A DNA stretch of 64,000 bases from an uncultured bacterium (GTDB taxonomy: Bacteria; Hydrothermota; Hydrothermia; UBA1063; CAJXJZ01), in contig CAJXJZ010000004.1 in NCBI GenBank assembly GCA_913055745.1, positions 23,952-87,951 on the forward strand. The letters run 5' to 3'. Of the stretch, positions 52,465 through 60,886 are shown piece by piece. Numbering within the stretch: position 1 is the stretch's first letter; each line of letters starts with the position of its first letter. The position numbers were made by a program, and so were the translations under genes. The notes under the pieces were generated by a model. That model searched no databases and was not told where the DNA came from. It saw only the letters and a list, made by a program, of their open reading frames with translations.

Positions 52465-53645
52465 GAAAAGATTTCTATATTACATTAGCAGGGAGTTTCA
52501 TAATACTCCTTTTCAATGTAGTATCTGGTATAATAACAGCACGGGCATTGGGACCTTCAGGAAAAGGCATATTGAGAACAATGATAATATGGCCTACCCT
52601 ACTCTCTCAAATAGGGCTTTTGGGTATGCAGGAGTCATATATTTACTTAAAAAACAAGGAGTATGATCCCCTAAAACTCAAAAGTTCAATACTATTCGGA
52701 GTACTTATTTCATCAATTCTCAGCTCATTGCCCCTCTATTTTATATACGCCCTATTTTTTAAAAGTATTGTCAAATCCCTTTATATTCCATTATTGATTG
52801 CTCTGTATGTTCCTATAGCCAACACAATTTATATAGGACTTTCCTTCTTGCAAGAACGCATGGCATTTTTTAAGTATAATCTTCTCAGATTATTGCTACC
52901 TTCTTTTTACATTGTGCTGCTTTTAATAGACTATAACTCCCTCACACCCGAAAAGTGCTTTGTCTATTTGTTCATATCAAACGTTATTTTATTTTTTGCA
53001 ATATTACCAGAGTTTGTAAAAGTCAAACTAAAATATGTCTCATTAAAATACTTAAAAGATAGTTTGGGTTTTGGCATAAAAACGCAACTTTCCTCAATAA
53101 TTGGTTCTGTCTCACAACAAGCAGACCAGGCAATCCTCTCTGTGATATCCACTCCAAAAATCCTTGGCATATACTCAGTTGCTGTTTCTATAAGCAGAAT
53201 TGGGACGCTTGCTCCATATGCGGCACAGATTGTTCTTTATCCCAGGATGGCAAGAGAAAAAAAATACAATATAAGAAAAAACATTATTTTTCTCTTTCTC
53301 ATTAACCTCTTTTTGTATATAATTCTCTTTGCCATACTACGTAGCCTTATACGGATATTCTATGGCCCTATGTTTGAAGGTGCCACAACAATTGCTTATG
53401 TACTCTTTTTAGTCTCATTTCCACTCTCTGTTATATATGTTGGTAATGCCTATTTTAAATCCAAAGGACAACCCATAAAAACTACATTGGTGCAGTCCAT
53501 TATTTTCATTTTACTTTTTATACTCACACCCCTGTTCTACATCTTAATAGGCATCTTAGGTGTCGCATATGCAATAGTTATAGCATACTCCATAGGGGCA
53601 CTGTATTATATTATAAATTTCAAAAGAAATAGAGATGATATATAG
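52461..53645 (+). CDS. Wzx-type polysaccharide flippase
   Basis: 394 residues with about twelve membrane helices. AGSFIILLFNVVSGIITARA LGPSGKG is the N-terminal signature of the MviN/MATE-like polysaccharide transport family (ARxLGPxGxG). It moves undecaprenyl-linked repeat units across the inner membrane. It overlaps wzz by 4 bases and wzy by 11. Confidence 0.85.
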   Translation: MRKDFYITLAGSFIILLFNVVSGIITARALGPSGKGILRTMIIWPTLLSQIGLLGMQESYIYLKNKEYDPLKLKSSILFGVLISSILSSLPLYFIYALFFKSIVKSLYIPLLIALYVPIANTIYIGLSFLQERMAFFKYNLLRLLLPSFYIVLLLIDYNSLTPEKCFVYLFISNVILFFAILPEFVKVKLKYVSLKYLKDSLGFGIKTQLSSIIGSVSQQADQAILSVISTPKILGIYSVAVSISRIGTLAPYAAQIVLYPRMAREKKYNIRKNIIFLFLINLFLYIILFAILRSLIRIFYGPMFEGATTIAYVLFLVSFPLSVIYVGNAYFKSKGQPIKTTLVQSIIFILLFILTPLFYILIGILGVAYAIVIAYSIGALYYIINFKRNRDDI

Positions 53646-54897
53646 TTTTTACACGAGTTCATTTTATGCCTATACCCTATTCTTCATAGCACTCATAACC
53701 TATTATATTTTGAAAAAAAGACCACTGTTAGAAGAACCTGTTAGTTTTGCCCTACTACTTTATTTCCTTTATTTTGTTATAAGCCCTATTTATGACATCC
53801 TAACAAAGAATACCACCATGGGTGGTGTAAACCTTTTGTCTTATTATCCAAAGACACAACTTATCTCTACTATCGGGATTGTATCATTTTTGATTACATA
53901 TGAGAAAACCAATATAACTCTTTCTAAAAGGCCTTTTCATATAAGTTCTCATAAAATGTTGATAAATGCCTTAGTATGGGAATTTATCGGACTTCTCGGG
54001 TATTTTATATGGACAAGAAAATTGGGTGTATCCCTTTTTGTAATTAACCCATTTAAATTGAGCAACGCCTATCTTATGCTTGGGGAAACATCAAAAAAGG
54101 CAACAGGTTATTTGGCACTCTCCATTCTATTTCTTGTACCCTCTACACTTATGTTCCTTGAACTTGCCTTGAGAAAAGTCATAAAATTCACGCATTGGAT
54201 GGTATTTCTAATAAACTTTACTCTATTTTTGACAAGAGGGGTGAGATACATAATCCTTATTGCAGCGGGAAGTATGGCGGTATATTACTTAAAAAGGACC
54301 CAAAAGCATCTCAAAAGGTCTCATATCATAATCCTCACCCTCTTTTCCATCTTTATATTTACACTTGTATCCTATCTTAGGGGTTCACCTTCTCTTTCCC
54401 ATCTTTCCTTAAATACTGCCTTCCTCTTATCCTTTTTTACCTCATCAATCTCCCTCTTTAAGCCTACAGCGGCAGTTGTACACTACATACCCAAATACCA
54501 CCCATTTGTAATGGGAGAGACCTTTCTATATACATTTTTAATGCCCATCCCAAGGATAATATGGCCACAAAAGCCCTATCCTGCTTTCCTTAAAATCCTC
54601 TGGAAGATCACAGGGGGAAGATTTTTTGGATACGCTGTGCCAAACATAGGAGAATACTATGCCAACTTTGGCATACCAGGTATAATATTTTTCATGGCCA
54701 TTTTAGGGGGCCTTCTCAAGGTAATATACAACATCTACAAAAAAAACGCTAAAAATGAATTGGTCTTGATGTCTTACTCTATCTTTCTATTCTTCATTTT
54801 TCAGATAGTATCAAGGGGTTATTTCCCACAGGTTTTTGTTCAGAGTGTCTATCTATTTGCTCCACTCTTTTCCCTTTATATTATACAAAAACTATGA
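53635..54897 (+). CDS. O-antigen/polysaccharide polymerase-like membrane protein (Wzy)
   Basis: 420 residues with ten to twelve membrane helices and a large loop rich in aromatic residues (FLYTFLMPIPRIIWPQKPYP, GYAVPNIGEYYANFGIPGII). The sequence is poorly conserved, as usual for Wzy. MPIPRxxWPxKP followed by xxGxxYxNFGxxG is the pattern seen in OPG/Wzy oligosaccharide polymerases. Position between wzx and glycosyltransferases supports the call. It overlaps both neighbours. Confidence 0.72.
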   Translation: MIYSFYTSSFYAYTLFFIALITYYILKKRPLLEEPVSFALLLYFLYFVISPIYDILTKNTTMGGVNLLSYYPKTQLISTIGIVSFLITYEKTNITLSKRPFHISSHKMLINALVWEFIGLLGYFIWTRKLGVSLFVINPFKLSNAYLMLGETSKKATGYLALSILFLVPSTLMFLELALRKVIKFTHWMVFLINFTLFLTRGVRYIILIAAGSMAVYYLKRTQKHLKRSHIIILTLFSIFIFTLVSYLRGSPSLSHLSLNTAFLLSFFTSSISLFKPTAAVVHYIPKYHPFVMGETFLYTFLMPIPRIIWPQKPYPAFLKILWKITGGRFFGYAVPNIGEYYANFGIPGIIFFMAILGGLLKVIYNIYKKNAKNELVLMSYSIFLFFIFQIVSRGYFPQVFVQSVYLFAPLFSLYIIQKL

Positions 54898-55985
54898 GAA
54901 TATTTGTAAACGCACAAAGTGCTTTCTTTGGAGGAGGACTTGAGTATCTTAAAAACCAACTTAAAGCACTCAGGGATGTACACAAAGATATACATCTTAT
55001 AGTATGGACAAACAATAAAAACCACAAAGACCTTTCGTCTTTTATTGGCAAAGAGAGAACAGTGTTCATTAAATTCCCATACCTACCGTATTACATAAGA
55101 GTTATTGTCGAACAGGCATTTTGTCCCCTTCTTGCAAAGAAATACCATGCAGATGTCATCTATATGCCCGGAAATGTTGCATGTTTTTTTACATTAACAA
55201 AACAGGTCCTTGTTTTCCAGAACCCAAACCTATTTTTCAATGTTGTAAAATCAAAAAATCCTTTCTACAATACAAAAAGGATTCTTCAAAGACTTATTGC
55301 ACGATTTTCTATAATGAGGGCAGATAGAACTATCTTTATATCAAAGAACCTCCAAAATCGTGCAATAAAAGGCAAACATAAAAATACCTTTGTTTTATAC
55401 AGCGGTGTAAACATAGATGATTTTTCAACCTTCTACGATGTAGAAAGATTTAAACCCTATATCCTATCTGTCTCCAATATAACCTATCACAAAAACTACC
55501 CGGCATTGCTTGAGGCATTTGAGATCATTCATAAAAAATACCCAAAGGTGCATCTCGTAATTGCAGGCAAAATAATGGACAGGGCATATTTCAATAAAAT
55601 TACAGAGAAATTTAGAGCAAAAGAGGTATGGGAAAAGATACACTTTCTTGGTGGCATAGAGCACAAGTATCTCAAAGACCTCTATAAAAATGCCACTTTG
55701 TATATAACGACAACATTGCTTGAGGCATTCCCTTTAACACCCTTTGAAGCAATGTTTTTTGGCATACCTGTGATAAGTTCAAATGCAAGTTCACTACCTG
55801 AAATCTGCCAGGATGCTGCACTCTACATAGACCCCCACGATCCCATGGACATTGCACAAAAGATTGAGTTATTACTAAATGATGATGCCATGCGCAAACA
55901 ATTAGTAGAAAAAGGTAAAAAAAGAATAGAGTCTTTTACATGGAAAAGGCATGCAAATGTGTTTTATAACATTATAAAGTCATGA
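54894..55985 (+). CDS. Family 4 glycosyltransferase
   Basis: 363 residues, GT-B fold. Donor domain landmarks: YILSVSNITYHKNYPALLEA, then LEAFPLTPFEAMFFGIPVIS with the E-x7-E motif. N-terminus FVNAQSAFFGGGLEYLKNQL is the acceptor-domain glycine loop. It likely adds a sugar to the polysaccharide repeat unit in the cytoplasm. It overlaps the polymerase and the next glycosyltransferase by 4 bases each. Confidence 0.88.
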   Translation: MRIFVNAQSAFFGGGLEYLKNQLKALRDVHKDIHLIVWTNNKNHKDLSSFIGKERTVFIKFPYLPYYIRVIVEQAFCPLLAKKYHADVIYMPGNVACFFTLTKQVLVFQNPNLFFNVVKSKNPFYNTKRILQRLIARFSIMRADRTIFISKNLQNRAIKGKHKNTFVLYSGVNIDDFSTFYDVERFKPYILSVSNITYHKNYPALLEAFEIIHKKYPKVHLVIAGKIMDRAYFNKITEKFRAKEVWEKIHFLGGIEHKYLKDLYKNATLYITTTLLEAFPLTPFEAMFFGIPVISSNASSLPEICQDAALYIDPHDPMDIAQKIELLLNDDAMRKQLVEKGKKRIESFTWKRHANVFYNIIKS

Positions 55986-57172
55986 AAGTACTTGTATATC
56001 ATCCAGGGAAACAACATATATACAAATTAGTTGAAGGGCTTGAAAAAAACAACATTACATATCACTTTTATACAGGTCTTTATTACACCTGCCTTAATAA
56101 AACATCACAAAAATACCTAAAAAGTTTAAACAAGAAAAGATTTTCCACTCGCATAAATCCAAAACATGTAAGTTGCATAAACCTATATCAAGAGATACTC
56201 TTCAGCCTTTGGGCCAGAACAAATATATTTATGCGATCAAGAAATAGATTATTATTCAATAAACAACTATCTTTTCAGAAAAAACTTTTGAAAATAATCC
56301 CACATGATGTATCCCATGTCATAACATTCCACACCAATGCTTTCTATTTGTATGAAAAACTCCAAGAATACAAAACAAAAAGGCCTCATCTTATTCTTGA
56401 AGCAGCACAGCCCCATCCCTTATGGATACAAAAACTCTATGAAAAATACTCACATCTTGAAAAATACTTTCCCCTGAACTATACAGAAGATATGATAACG
56501 GCGTATGCCAATGAGTTTGATTTAGCAGACACCATTGTGGTTCCTTCAACATTTTTGAAGAATACCCTTATGGAATTCGGGGTTGAAGAACATAAGATAA
56601 GCCTTATATTTTACGGGAGTGACTATAACAATGTATATCCACGGGAGAACAGAGAGAACAAGAAACTTAATATCGCCTATTGTGGACTTGTCTCACCATC
56701 CAAAGGATTTCATTTCCTAAAAGAAGTGGCAAGGCAAACGAAAAGGGTTGCAGAATTTCATATATTCGGAAGGCCCATCGCCAGGAGGTTGTTAAACAAA
56801 TTACCATCAAACATTCATCTTTACGGTTTTGTAAGCCATAAAGACCTGTTTAAGTATTACTCCTTTATGGACATATTCTATTTTCCAACCCTTTATGATG
56901 CCTCTGGTCTTGCCCTATTAGAGGGCATGTCCTTTGGACTTGTGCCCATAGCGAGCCCATATTCCATAGCCCCTGACATAATAGAAAATGGAAAAAATGG
57001 CTATATTGTAGAGCCTGAGGAAATAGAAAAAACAGTTGAAATCATAAACAATTTATACCTTAATCGTTATAAACTCTTTGAAATGTCAAAAAAAATAATG
57101 AAGGATACAAAAAAGTTTACATGGAGCCATTATCAAAAGGGATATATACAACTATTAGAGGGTGAGCACTAA
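55982..57172 (+). CDS. Family 4-like glycosyltransferase
   Basis: 396 residues. The C-terminal GT1/GT4 domain has NIAYCGLVSPSKGFHFLKEV and YDASGLALLEGMSFGLVPIA. The N-terminal acceptor domain is divergent. Last gene of the plus-strand unit that begins at 45181; a hairpin overlaps its stop. No initiating sugar-phosphate transferase or Wzc kinase is in the cluster. Confidence 0.84.
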   Translation: MKVLVYHPGKQHIYKLVEGLEKNNITYHFYTGLYYTCLNKTSQKYLKSLNKKRFSTRINPKHVSCINLYQEILFSLWARTNIFMRSRNRLLFNKQLSFQKKLLKIIPHDVSHVITFHTNAFYLYEKLQEYKTKRPHLILEAAQPHPLWIQKLYEKYSHLEKYFPLNYTEDMITAYANEFDLADTIVVPSTFLKNTLMEFGVEEHKISLIFYGSDYNNVYPRENRENKKLNIAYCGLVSPSKGFHFLKEVARQTKRVAEFHIFGRPIARRLLNKLPSNIHLYGFVSHKDLFKYYSFMDIFYFPTLYDASGLALLEGMSFGLVPIASPYSIAPDIIENGKNGYIVEPEEIEKTVEIINNLYLNRYKLFEMSKKIMKDTKKFTWSHYQKGYIQLLEGEH

Positions 57173-57184
57173 GTCCCACCCTCT
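57157..57184. terminator. Hairpin between convergent units (possible terminator)
   Basis: AGAGGGTG (57157-57164) pairs perfectly with CACCCTCT (57177-57184) across a 12-base loop. It spans the glycosyltransferase stop and lies just past the convergent rubredoxin gene. There is no clear T-run, so termination is only possible. Confidence 0.4.
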
Positions 57185-57189
57185 TCTGC

Positions 57190-57351
57190 CTAATCTATCT
57201 CTTCAAATTGTGATTTATCAGCCCCACATATGGGACAGGTCCAATTATCTGGTAGTTTTTCAAAAGGTGTTCCAGGCTCTATTCCATTTTCCTGATCACC
57301 CTCTTCTGGGTCGTATATATATCCACACACAGTGCATCTATACTTTTTCAT
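57190..57351 (-). CDS. Rubredoxin
   Basis: 53 residues, normal rubredoxin size. One iron is bound by Cys6/Cys9 ([10 protein letters not shown]) and Cys39/Cys42 (CPICGADKS); [10 protein letters not shown] is the classic second loop. It is a small cytoplasmic electron carrier that reduces superoxide reductase and rubrerythrin in anaerobes, fitting the genes upstream. AAGGAGTG precedes the ATG. It starts 14 bases after the flavin reductase stop. A spurious longer frame lies antisense to it. Confidence 0.95.
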   Translation of the reverse strand: MKKYRCTVCGYIYDPEEGDQENGIEPGTPFEKLPDNWTCPICGADKSQFEEID

Positions 57352-57365
57352 GACTATCACTCCTT

Positions 57366-57893
57366 TTATTTTTTATGTGATGTATCTTCACTAATATACG
57401 TAGGGGCAGTTTTTGGTGCTGTTCCCCTCTTTACCTTGTGGTAATAATCGTAAGTCATAGGCACATCATCTGTAAGTATATCAGCATCAACAACTTCACC
57501 AACAAATATAGTATGTGTGCCTACATCCATGCTATCTATAACCTTTGCCTCTAAATATGCCAGGGTATGGTCAAGGACTATAGGCGTATTTAGGCTACCC
57601 TTTTTAAAATTAACGCCTTCAAACTTATCTATGTCTCTGCCGCTCTTAAAACCAAACGTACCTATAAATCTTAGCGGAGTGTTCTGTGAAAGGACAGAAA
57701 CAGCGAATACACCACTTTCTTTCACATACTCATGGGTAAGATTTTCTTTATTCAAAGATACAGCAATTCTTACAGGCTCAGAGGTTATTTGAAAAACAGT
57801 ATTGGCTATTTGCCCATTGTATCTTCCCTCTTTGTTAAGTGAGGATACAATATAAAGACCATAACTTATCTTGTGTAGCGCCCTTTTATTCAT
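57366..57893 (-). CDS. Flavin reductase-like FMN-binding protein
   Basis: 175 residues of the flavoredoxin/flavin-reductase split-barrel family. [40 protein letters not shown] and [20 protein letters not shown] are the family blocks, and [19 protein letters not shown] is the usual C-terminus. It likely binds FMN and passes electrons from NAD(P)H to rubredoxin or related acceptors. GGGGGAG precedes the ATG. It lies between the rubrerythrin-like and rubredoxin genes. Confidence 0.86.
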   Translation of the reverse strand: MNKRALHKISYGLYIVSSLNKEGRYNGQIANTVFQITSEPVRIAVSLNKENLTHEYVKESGVFAVSVLSQNTPLRFIGTFGFKSGRDIDKFEGVNFKKGSLNTPIVLDHTLAYLEAKVIDSMDVGTHTIFVGEVVDADILTDDVPMTYDYYHKVKRGTAPKTAPTYISEDTSHKK

Positions 57894-57903
57894 ATTCTCC
57901 CCC

Positions 57904-58395
57904 TTATGGACCTAAATGTATATCAGGAGAAAAGGCCTCATAATCTTCAAACTTTTCGGCAATCTGTTTTTCCAGTTCAAGCAATCTATAATGTCCAAGT
58001 TCCATATCAGCGAATATCTGAAGCATTTTTCTAACCTCAGGTTCATCATTGAATCTATCAGATAATGAGAGGTAGAAATCCCTTGCTGCAAGTTCTGCAT
58101 CCATTGCACCTTGAAGTATCTCACTTATAGGCATATCATCATCCGCTTTTATCTCAGGAAGAGGAACGATGGTCTTCTCTGGAAGTTCAGGTACGTCTTC
58201 ACCCATCTTTCTTTTATAAATCTTTTCAATATATTCTTTATGCTTTTGTTCTTCACCTGCAAGGAACTCAAATCTTTCCTTGAGTAAAATGTTATCTACT
58301 CTATCTTTTAGTTTGAGATACACATTCTTGCTTTCAACCTCGCTTTTTATGGCAGCCAAAAGCAAACCTCTCAATTCATATTTTCCAAGGTCCAT
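57904..58395 (-). CDS. Rubrerythrin-like ferritin-fold protein
   Basis: 163 residues from the ATG at 58395, which follows AAGGAGG; an upstream in-frame start at 58428 overlaps the terminator hairpin. Four-helix di-iron protein with Glu/EExxH ligands: IKSEVESKNVYLKL, GEEQKHKEY, AMDAELAARDFYLSL and DMELGHYRLLE. The C-terminal rubredoxin domain of classic rubrerythrin is absent, but a free rubredoxin is encoded downstream. Probable peroxide reductase in an anaerobe. Confidence 0.82.
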   Translation of the reverse strand: MDLGKYELRGLLLAAIKSEVESKNVYLKLKDRVDNILLKERFEFLAGEEQKHKEYIEKIYKRKMGEDVPELPEKTIVPLPEIKADDDMPISEILQGAMDAELAARDFYLSLSDRFNDEPEVRKMLQIFADMELGHYRLLELEKQIAEKFEDYEAFSPDIHLGP

Positions 58396-58411
58396 AAGAA
58401 CCTCCTTAAAA

Positions 58412-58426
58412 GGGGGCAAAGCCCCC
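58412..58426 (-). terminator. Intrinsic terminator after the superoxide reductase gene
   Basis: GGGGGC (58412-58417) and GCCCCC (58421-58426) form a perfect 6-bp GC stem with a 3-base loop. On the minus strand a T-run follows. It sits between the superoxide reductase and rubrerythrin-like genes. Confidence 0.72.
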
Positions 58427-58431
58427 ATTTT

Positions 58432-58800
58432 TTATTCTACTTCTATCTTCTTCTCTGAACTCCAAAGACCGTGGATATTGCAGTAAGAGAGGGCATAGAA
58501 TGTACCAGGCTTGGAGATCTTTAATTTTGCTGAGACATGCGGCTCTGAAAGCACTTCACCCTCACCATGAGCCATGAAATCATATCTTCCGACCATTACA
58601 GGGAACTTCCCATCATCTGGTTTAAAATAAAGTTCTATCCATGAAATATGATGCTCCATTGTGTTTGGATGTGGAATCTCCTTGCCAACACTAACTTCTA
58701 CCTCAACAACCTCTCCCTTTTTTACTTTATCTTTTACCTCTATTACGGGCACATGCTTTTCACCCTTGAAATCACCTGTCTGTATCATATCTTTTAGCAT
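58432..58800 (-). CDS. Superoxide reductase (neelaredoxin type)
   Basis: 122 residues, class II size without the desulforedoxin domain. All centre-II ligands are visible: His16 in GEKHVP, His44 in HPNTMEHHI, His50, Cys107 and His110 in SYCNIHGLW; Glu14 and Lys15 match the catalytic EKH loop. It reduces superoxide to peroxide without producing oxygen, taking electrons from rubredoxin. AAAAAGGAGGTAAAAG precedes the ATG, directly after the terminator at 58825-58850. Confidence 0.95.
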   Translation of the reverse strand: MLKDMIQTGDFKGEKHVPVIEVKDKVKKGEVVEVEVSVGKEIPHPNTMEHHISWIELYFKPDDGKFPVMVGRYDFMAHGEGEVLSEPHVSAKLKISKPGTFYALSYCNIHGLWSSEKKIEVE

Positions 58801-58824
58801 CTTTTACCTCCTTTTTAATTAAAT

Positions 58825-58850
58825 AAAAGGCAGGCTAAAGCCTGCCTTTT
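58825..58850 (-). terminator. Intrinsic terminator after the peroxiredoxin gene
   Basis: A 26-base perfect inverted repeat: AAAAGGCAGGCT (58825-58836), two bases, AGCCTGCCTTTT (58839-58850). Read on the minus strand it is a strong stem followed by a T-rich tract. It lies between peroxiredoxin and superoxide reductase, which have no room for a separate promoter. Confidence 0.82.
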
Positions 58851-58858
58851 AAGGTTTT

Positions 58859-59518
58859 TTACTTTAATTCTTTGTGGCATAACCACCAGTCATAGCACTC
58901 AATCTCACCTTTTTTCTTTGACTCTTCCCTCTCCTTGATGGCTTTCACTGTCCCTGCAGGGGGAACAATTGCTCTATCCTTTATAAGTTCATTATCAGGC
59001 CATTTGTGCGGAAGTGCAACACCATACTTATCAGATGTCTGAAGGGCCTTCAATGCTCTCAAAATCTCATCCCAGTCCCTTCCTACTTCAGGAGGATAAT
59101 AAACGATCGCCCTTATCTTGCCCTTAGGATCAACAATGAACACTGCCCTTGCCGTATTTGTTGCATCGGCAGGAATCATACCAAGTTTCTTTGCTACAGC
59201 CCCTGTATCATCAGCAATAATAGGAAATGTTATCTCAACATTGAGCTTGTCCTTTATCCATTCTGTCCATTTCAGATGTGAGAATACCTGGTCCACACTC
59301 AATCCTATGACTTCTGCTCCAAGTTCTTTGAACTTATCCTGTCTTATCTGCATACCATAGAACTCTGTAGTACATACAGGTGTGAAATCGGCGGGATGGC
59401 TGAACAACACGAACCATTTGCCCTTATAATCATCAGGCAGTTTGATCTTACCGTGTGTTGTATTTACTTCCATCTCTGGGAACTTTTCTCCCAGTACTGG
59501 TATTCCTCTTTCTTCCAT
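58859..59518 (-). CDS. Peroxiredoxin, archaeal-like Prx6 type
   Basis: 219 residues. Peroxidatic Cys49 in [14 protein letters not shown]. The C-terminal ECYDWWLC has Cys208 and Cys214, the spacing seen in the archaeal Prx6-like enzymes such as Aeropyrum Tpx. [20 protein letters not shown] and [14 protein letters not shown] are family blocks. It reduces hydrogen and alkyl peroxides. Strong consensus promoter and an AAAAGGAGG site precede it; a PerR-box match overlaps the -10. Confidence 0.93.
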   Translation of the reverse strand: MEERGIPVLGEKFPEMEVNTTHGKIKLPDDYKGKWFVLFSHPADFTPVCTTEFYGMQIRQDKFKELGAEVIGLSVDQVFSHLKWTEWIKDKLNVEITFPIIADDTGAVAKKLGMIPADATNTARAVFIVDPKGKIRAIVYYPPEVGRDWDEILRALKALQTSDKYGVALPHKWPDNELIKDRAIVPPAGTVKAIKEREESKKKGEIECYDWWLCHKELK

Positions 59519-59547
59519 CTTCTACCTCCTTTTTAACGATTTTTGAA

Positions 59548-59562
59548 TTATAATAATTATAA
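59548..59562. promoter_or_regulatory. PerR box
   Basis: The 15 bases TTATAATAATTATAA form a 7-1-7 perfect inverted repeat identical to the published Bacillus PerR-box consensus TTATAATNATTATAA. The right half contains the -10 hexamer of the peroxiredoxin promoter. Such binding would repress the gene until peroxide inactivates PerR. Confidence 0.75.
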
Positions 59563-59584
59563 TCTAATCCTCTCGGTCTGTCAA
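59556..59584 (-). promoter_or_regulatory. Proximal peroxiredoxin promoter, perfect consensus
   Basis: Minus strand TTGACA (59584-59579), 17-base spacer and TATAAT (59561-59556), an exact consensus pair. A leader of about 30 bases with AAAAGGAGG follows. Confidence 0.85.
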
Positions 59585-59606
59585 GCCTTACTATTATTAT
59601 ATCTAT

Positions 59607-59635
59607 TATATACATTATTTTAAGTGTACTGTCAA
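59607..59635 (-). promoter_or_regulatory. Possible distal peroxiredoxin promoter
   Basis: Minus strand TTGACA (59635-59630), 17-base spacer and TATATA (59612-59607); a TATAAT at 59610-59605 would give a 19-base spacer. It lies upstream of the proximal promoter and is free of the PerR box. Confidence 0.45.
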
Positions 59636-59645
59636 GTGATATGGG

Positions 59646-59674
59646 TTTTTAAAACATACAGATGGGTTTATAAT
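59646..59674 (+). promoter_or_regulatory. cinA promoter, near-leaderless
   Basis: TATAAT (59669-59674) lies nine bases before the ATG at 59684. The -35 is weak (TTTTTA, 59646-59651, spacer 17). No ribosome site precedes the ATG. Confidence 0.5.
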
Positions 59675-59683
59675 TGTTATACT

Positions 59684-60886
59684 ATGAAGGGCATTATTAT
59701 AACAATAGGAAATGAGATATTAAAAGGCGATATTGTAAACAAAGACCTTGCCATTATTGCCAAAACGGCAAAAGCCTATGGCATAGAGATAGAAAAGGAG
59801 ATAACAGTAAGGGATATAGTGAAAGACATTCAAGATGCCTTAACTTTCTCGGCAGGTTATGATATTGTCTTTGTTTCAGGCGGACTTGGACCTACAGAAG
59901 ACGATTTAACAAGAACAGGGCTCGCAAACTTCTTAAATACAAAACTCAAATTTGACGAAGACCTCCTAAAAAGCGTAAAAGAACGAATAAATAGTTGGCA
60001 CCTTCCAGAAAGCCCCCTCCATAAACAATATGCATATTATCCTGAAGGATGCAAAACCATAGATAACCCTACGGGTCTGGCGAGTGGTATTTTGTGCAAA
60101 AAAGACAACACTATCATAATAGTATTGCCTGGTCCTCCAAGAGAACTTGAACCTACACTCAAAAATGCCATGAAGATGTTAAATATACCCAAGAAACAAG
60201 AGGGCATAGTTAAAATATACAGGACATTTGACATAAGAGAGACAGAAATACAGGAGATAATACGGCAAATAGATCCTGAAAAGAAACTTAAGGTGGGTTA
60301 TTATCCTTCTATTTATGGTGTTAGAGTGAAAATAGAGTATAAAAACGAAGATGAAATACATCATTTTGAGCCCATATTACGGGAAAAATTGGGGAATGAC
60401 CTTTATTCTGATGAAAACGAAGAATTAGAAGAAGTCTTTGGAAAAATCATGAAGAAGAAGGGACTTACTGTGAGCACTGCAGAATCATGCACAGGTGGTC
60501 TCATAGGTGACCTTATTACAAGGGTATCAGGCTCCAGTGCATATTTCATGGGTGGAATTATTGCATATTCAAATGATGTTAAAATAAAGGTTTTAGGTTG
60601 CAACGAAGAAGACCTAAGAAAATACGGTGCCGTTTCAGAACAGATAGCAGAACAGATGGCGCAAGGTGCAAGGCGCATAATAGGAACAGACATAGGCATT
60701 GCCACAACAGGTATTGCAGGTCCAACTGGTGGTACGCCAGAAAAACCCGTCGGACTTGTTTACATAGGTTATAGTGACAGAGAAACAACCAGGGTAATAA
60801 GAAAAATCTTTAAAGGCAATAGAGAAGAGATAAAAAAACAATCCGCTTTATATGCACTTGATTTAGCAAGGAGGATGATATCATGA
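59684..60886 (+). CDS. cinA: CinA family, competence/damage and NMN deamidase
   Basis: 400 residues from the ATG at 59684; an in-frame start at 59624 adds 20 residues with no family match and lies in the promoter. The N-terminal MoCF-like domain has ITIGNEILKGDIVNKD and FVSGGLGPTEDDLTR; characterised CinA proteins hydrolyse ADP-ribose here. The C-terminal PncC domain has VSTAESCTGGLIGDLITRVS GSS and ATTGIAGPTGGTPEKPVGLV, the NMN amidohydrolase core. It recycles NAD breakdown products, consistent with the sirtuin and NUDIX enzymes elsewhere in the window. Confidence 0.93.
   Translation: MKGIIITIGNEILKGDIVNKDLAIIAKTAKAYGIEIEKEITVRDIVKDIQDALTFSAGYDIVFVSGGLGPTEDDLTRTGLANFLNTKLKFDEDLLKSVKERINSWHLPESPLHKQYAYYPEGCKTIDNPTGLASGILCKKDNTIIIVLPGPPRELEPTLKNAMKMLNIPKKQEGIVKIYRTFDIRETEIQEIIRQIDPEKKLKVGYYPSIYGVRVKIEYKNEDEIHHFEPILREKLGNDLYSDENEELEEVFGKIMKKKGLTVSTAESCTGGLIGDLITRVSGSSAYFMGGIIAYSNDVKIKVLGCNEEDLRKYGAVSEQIAEQMAQGARRIIGTDIGIATTGIAGPTGGTPEKPVGLVYIGYSDRETTRVIRKIFKGNREEIKKQSALYALDLARRMIS

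Noticed and set aside
57162..57353. Plus-strand 63-codon frame
   Set aside because: It is antisense to the 53-residue rubredoxin, which has all four iron-binding cysteines and a ribosome site. The frame has no recognisable protein.
58396..58428. Upstream start of the rubrerythrin-like gene
   Set aside because: It runs through a terminator hairpin; AAGGAGG points to the ATG at 58395.
59678..59683. TATACT next to the cinA ATG as its -10 box
   Set aside because: It abuts the start codon, leaving no transcription start inside the usual distance; TATAAT at 59669 fits better.
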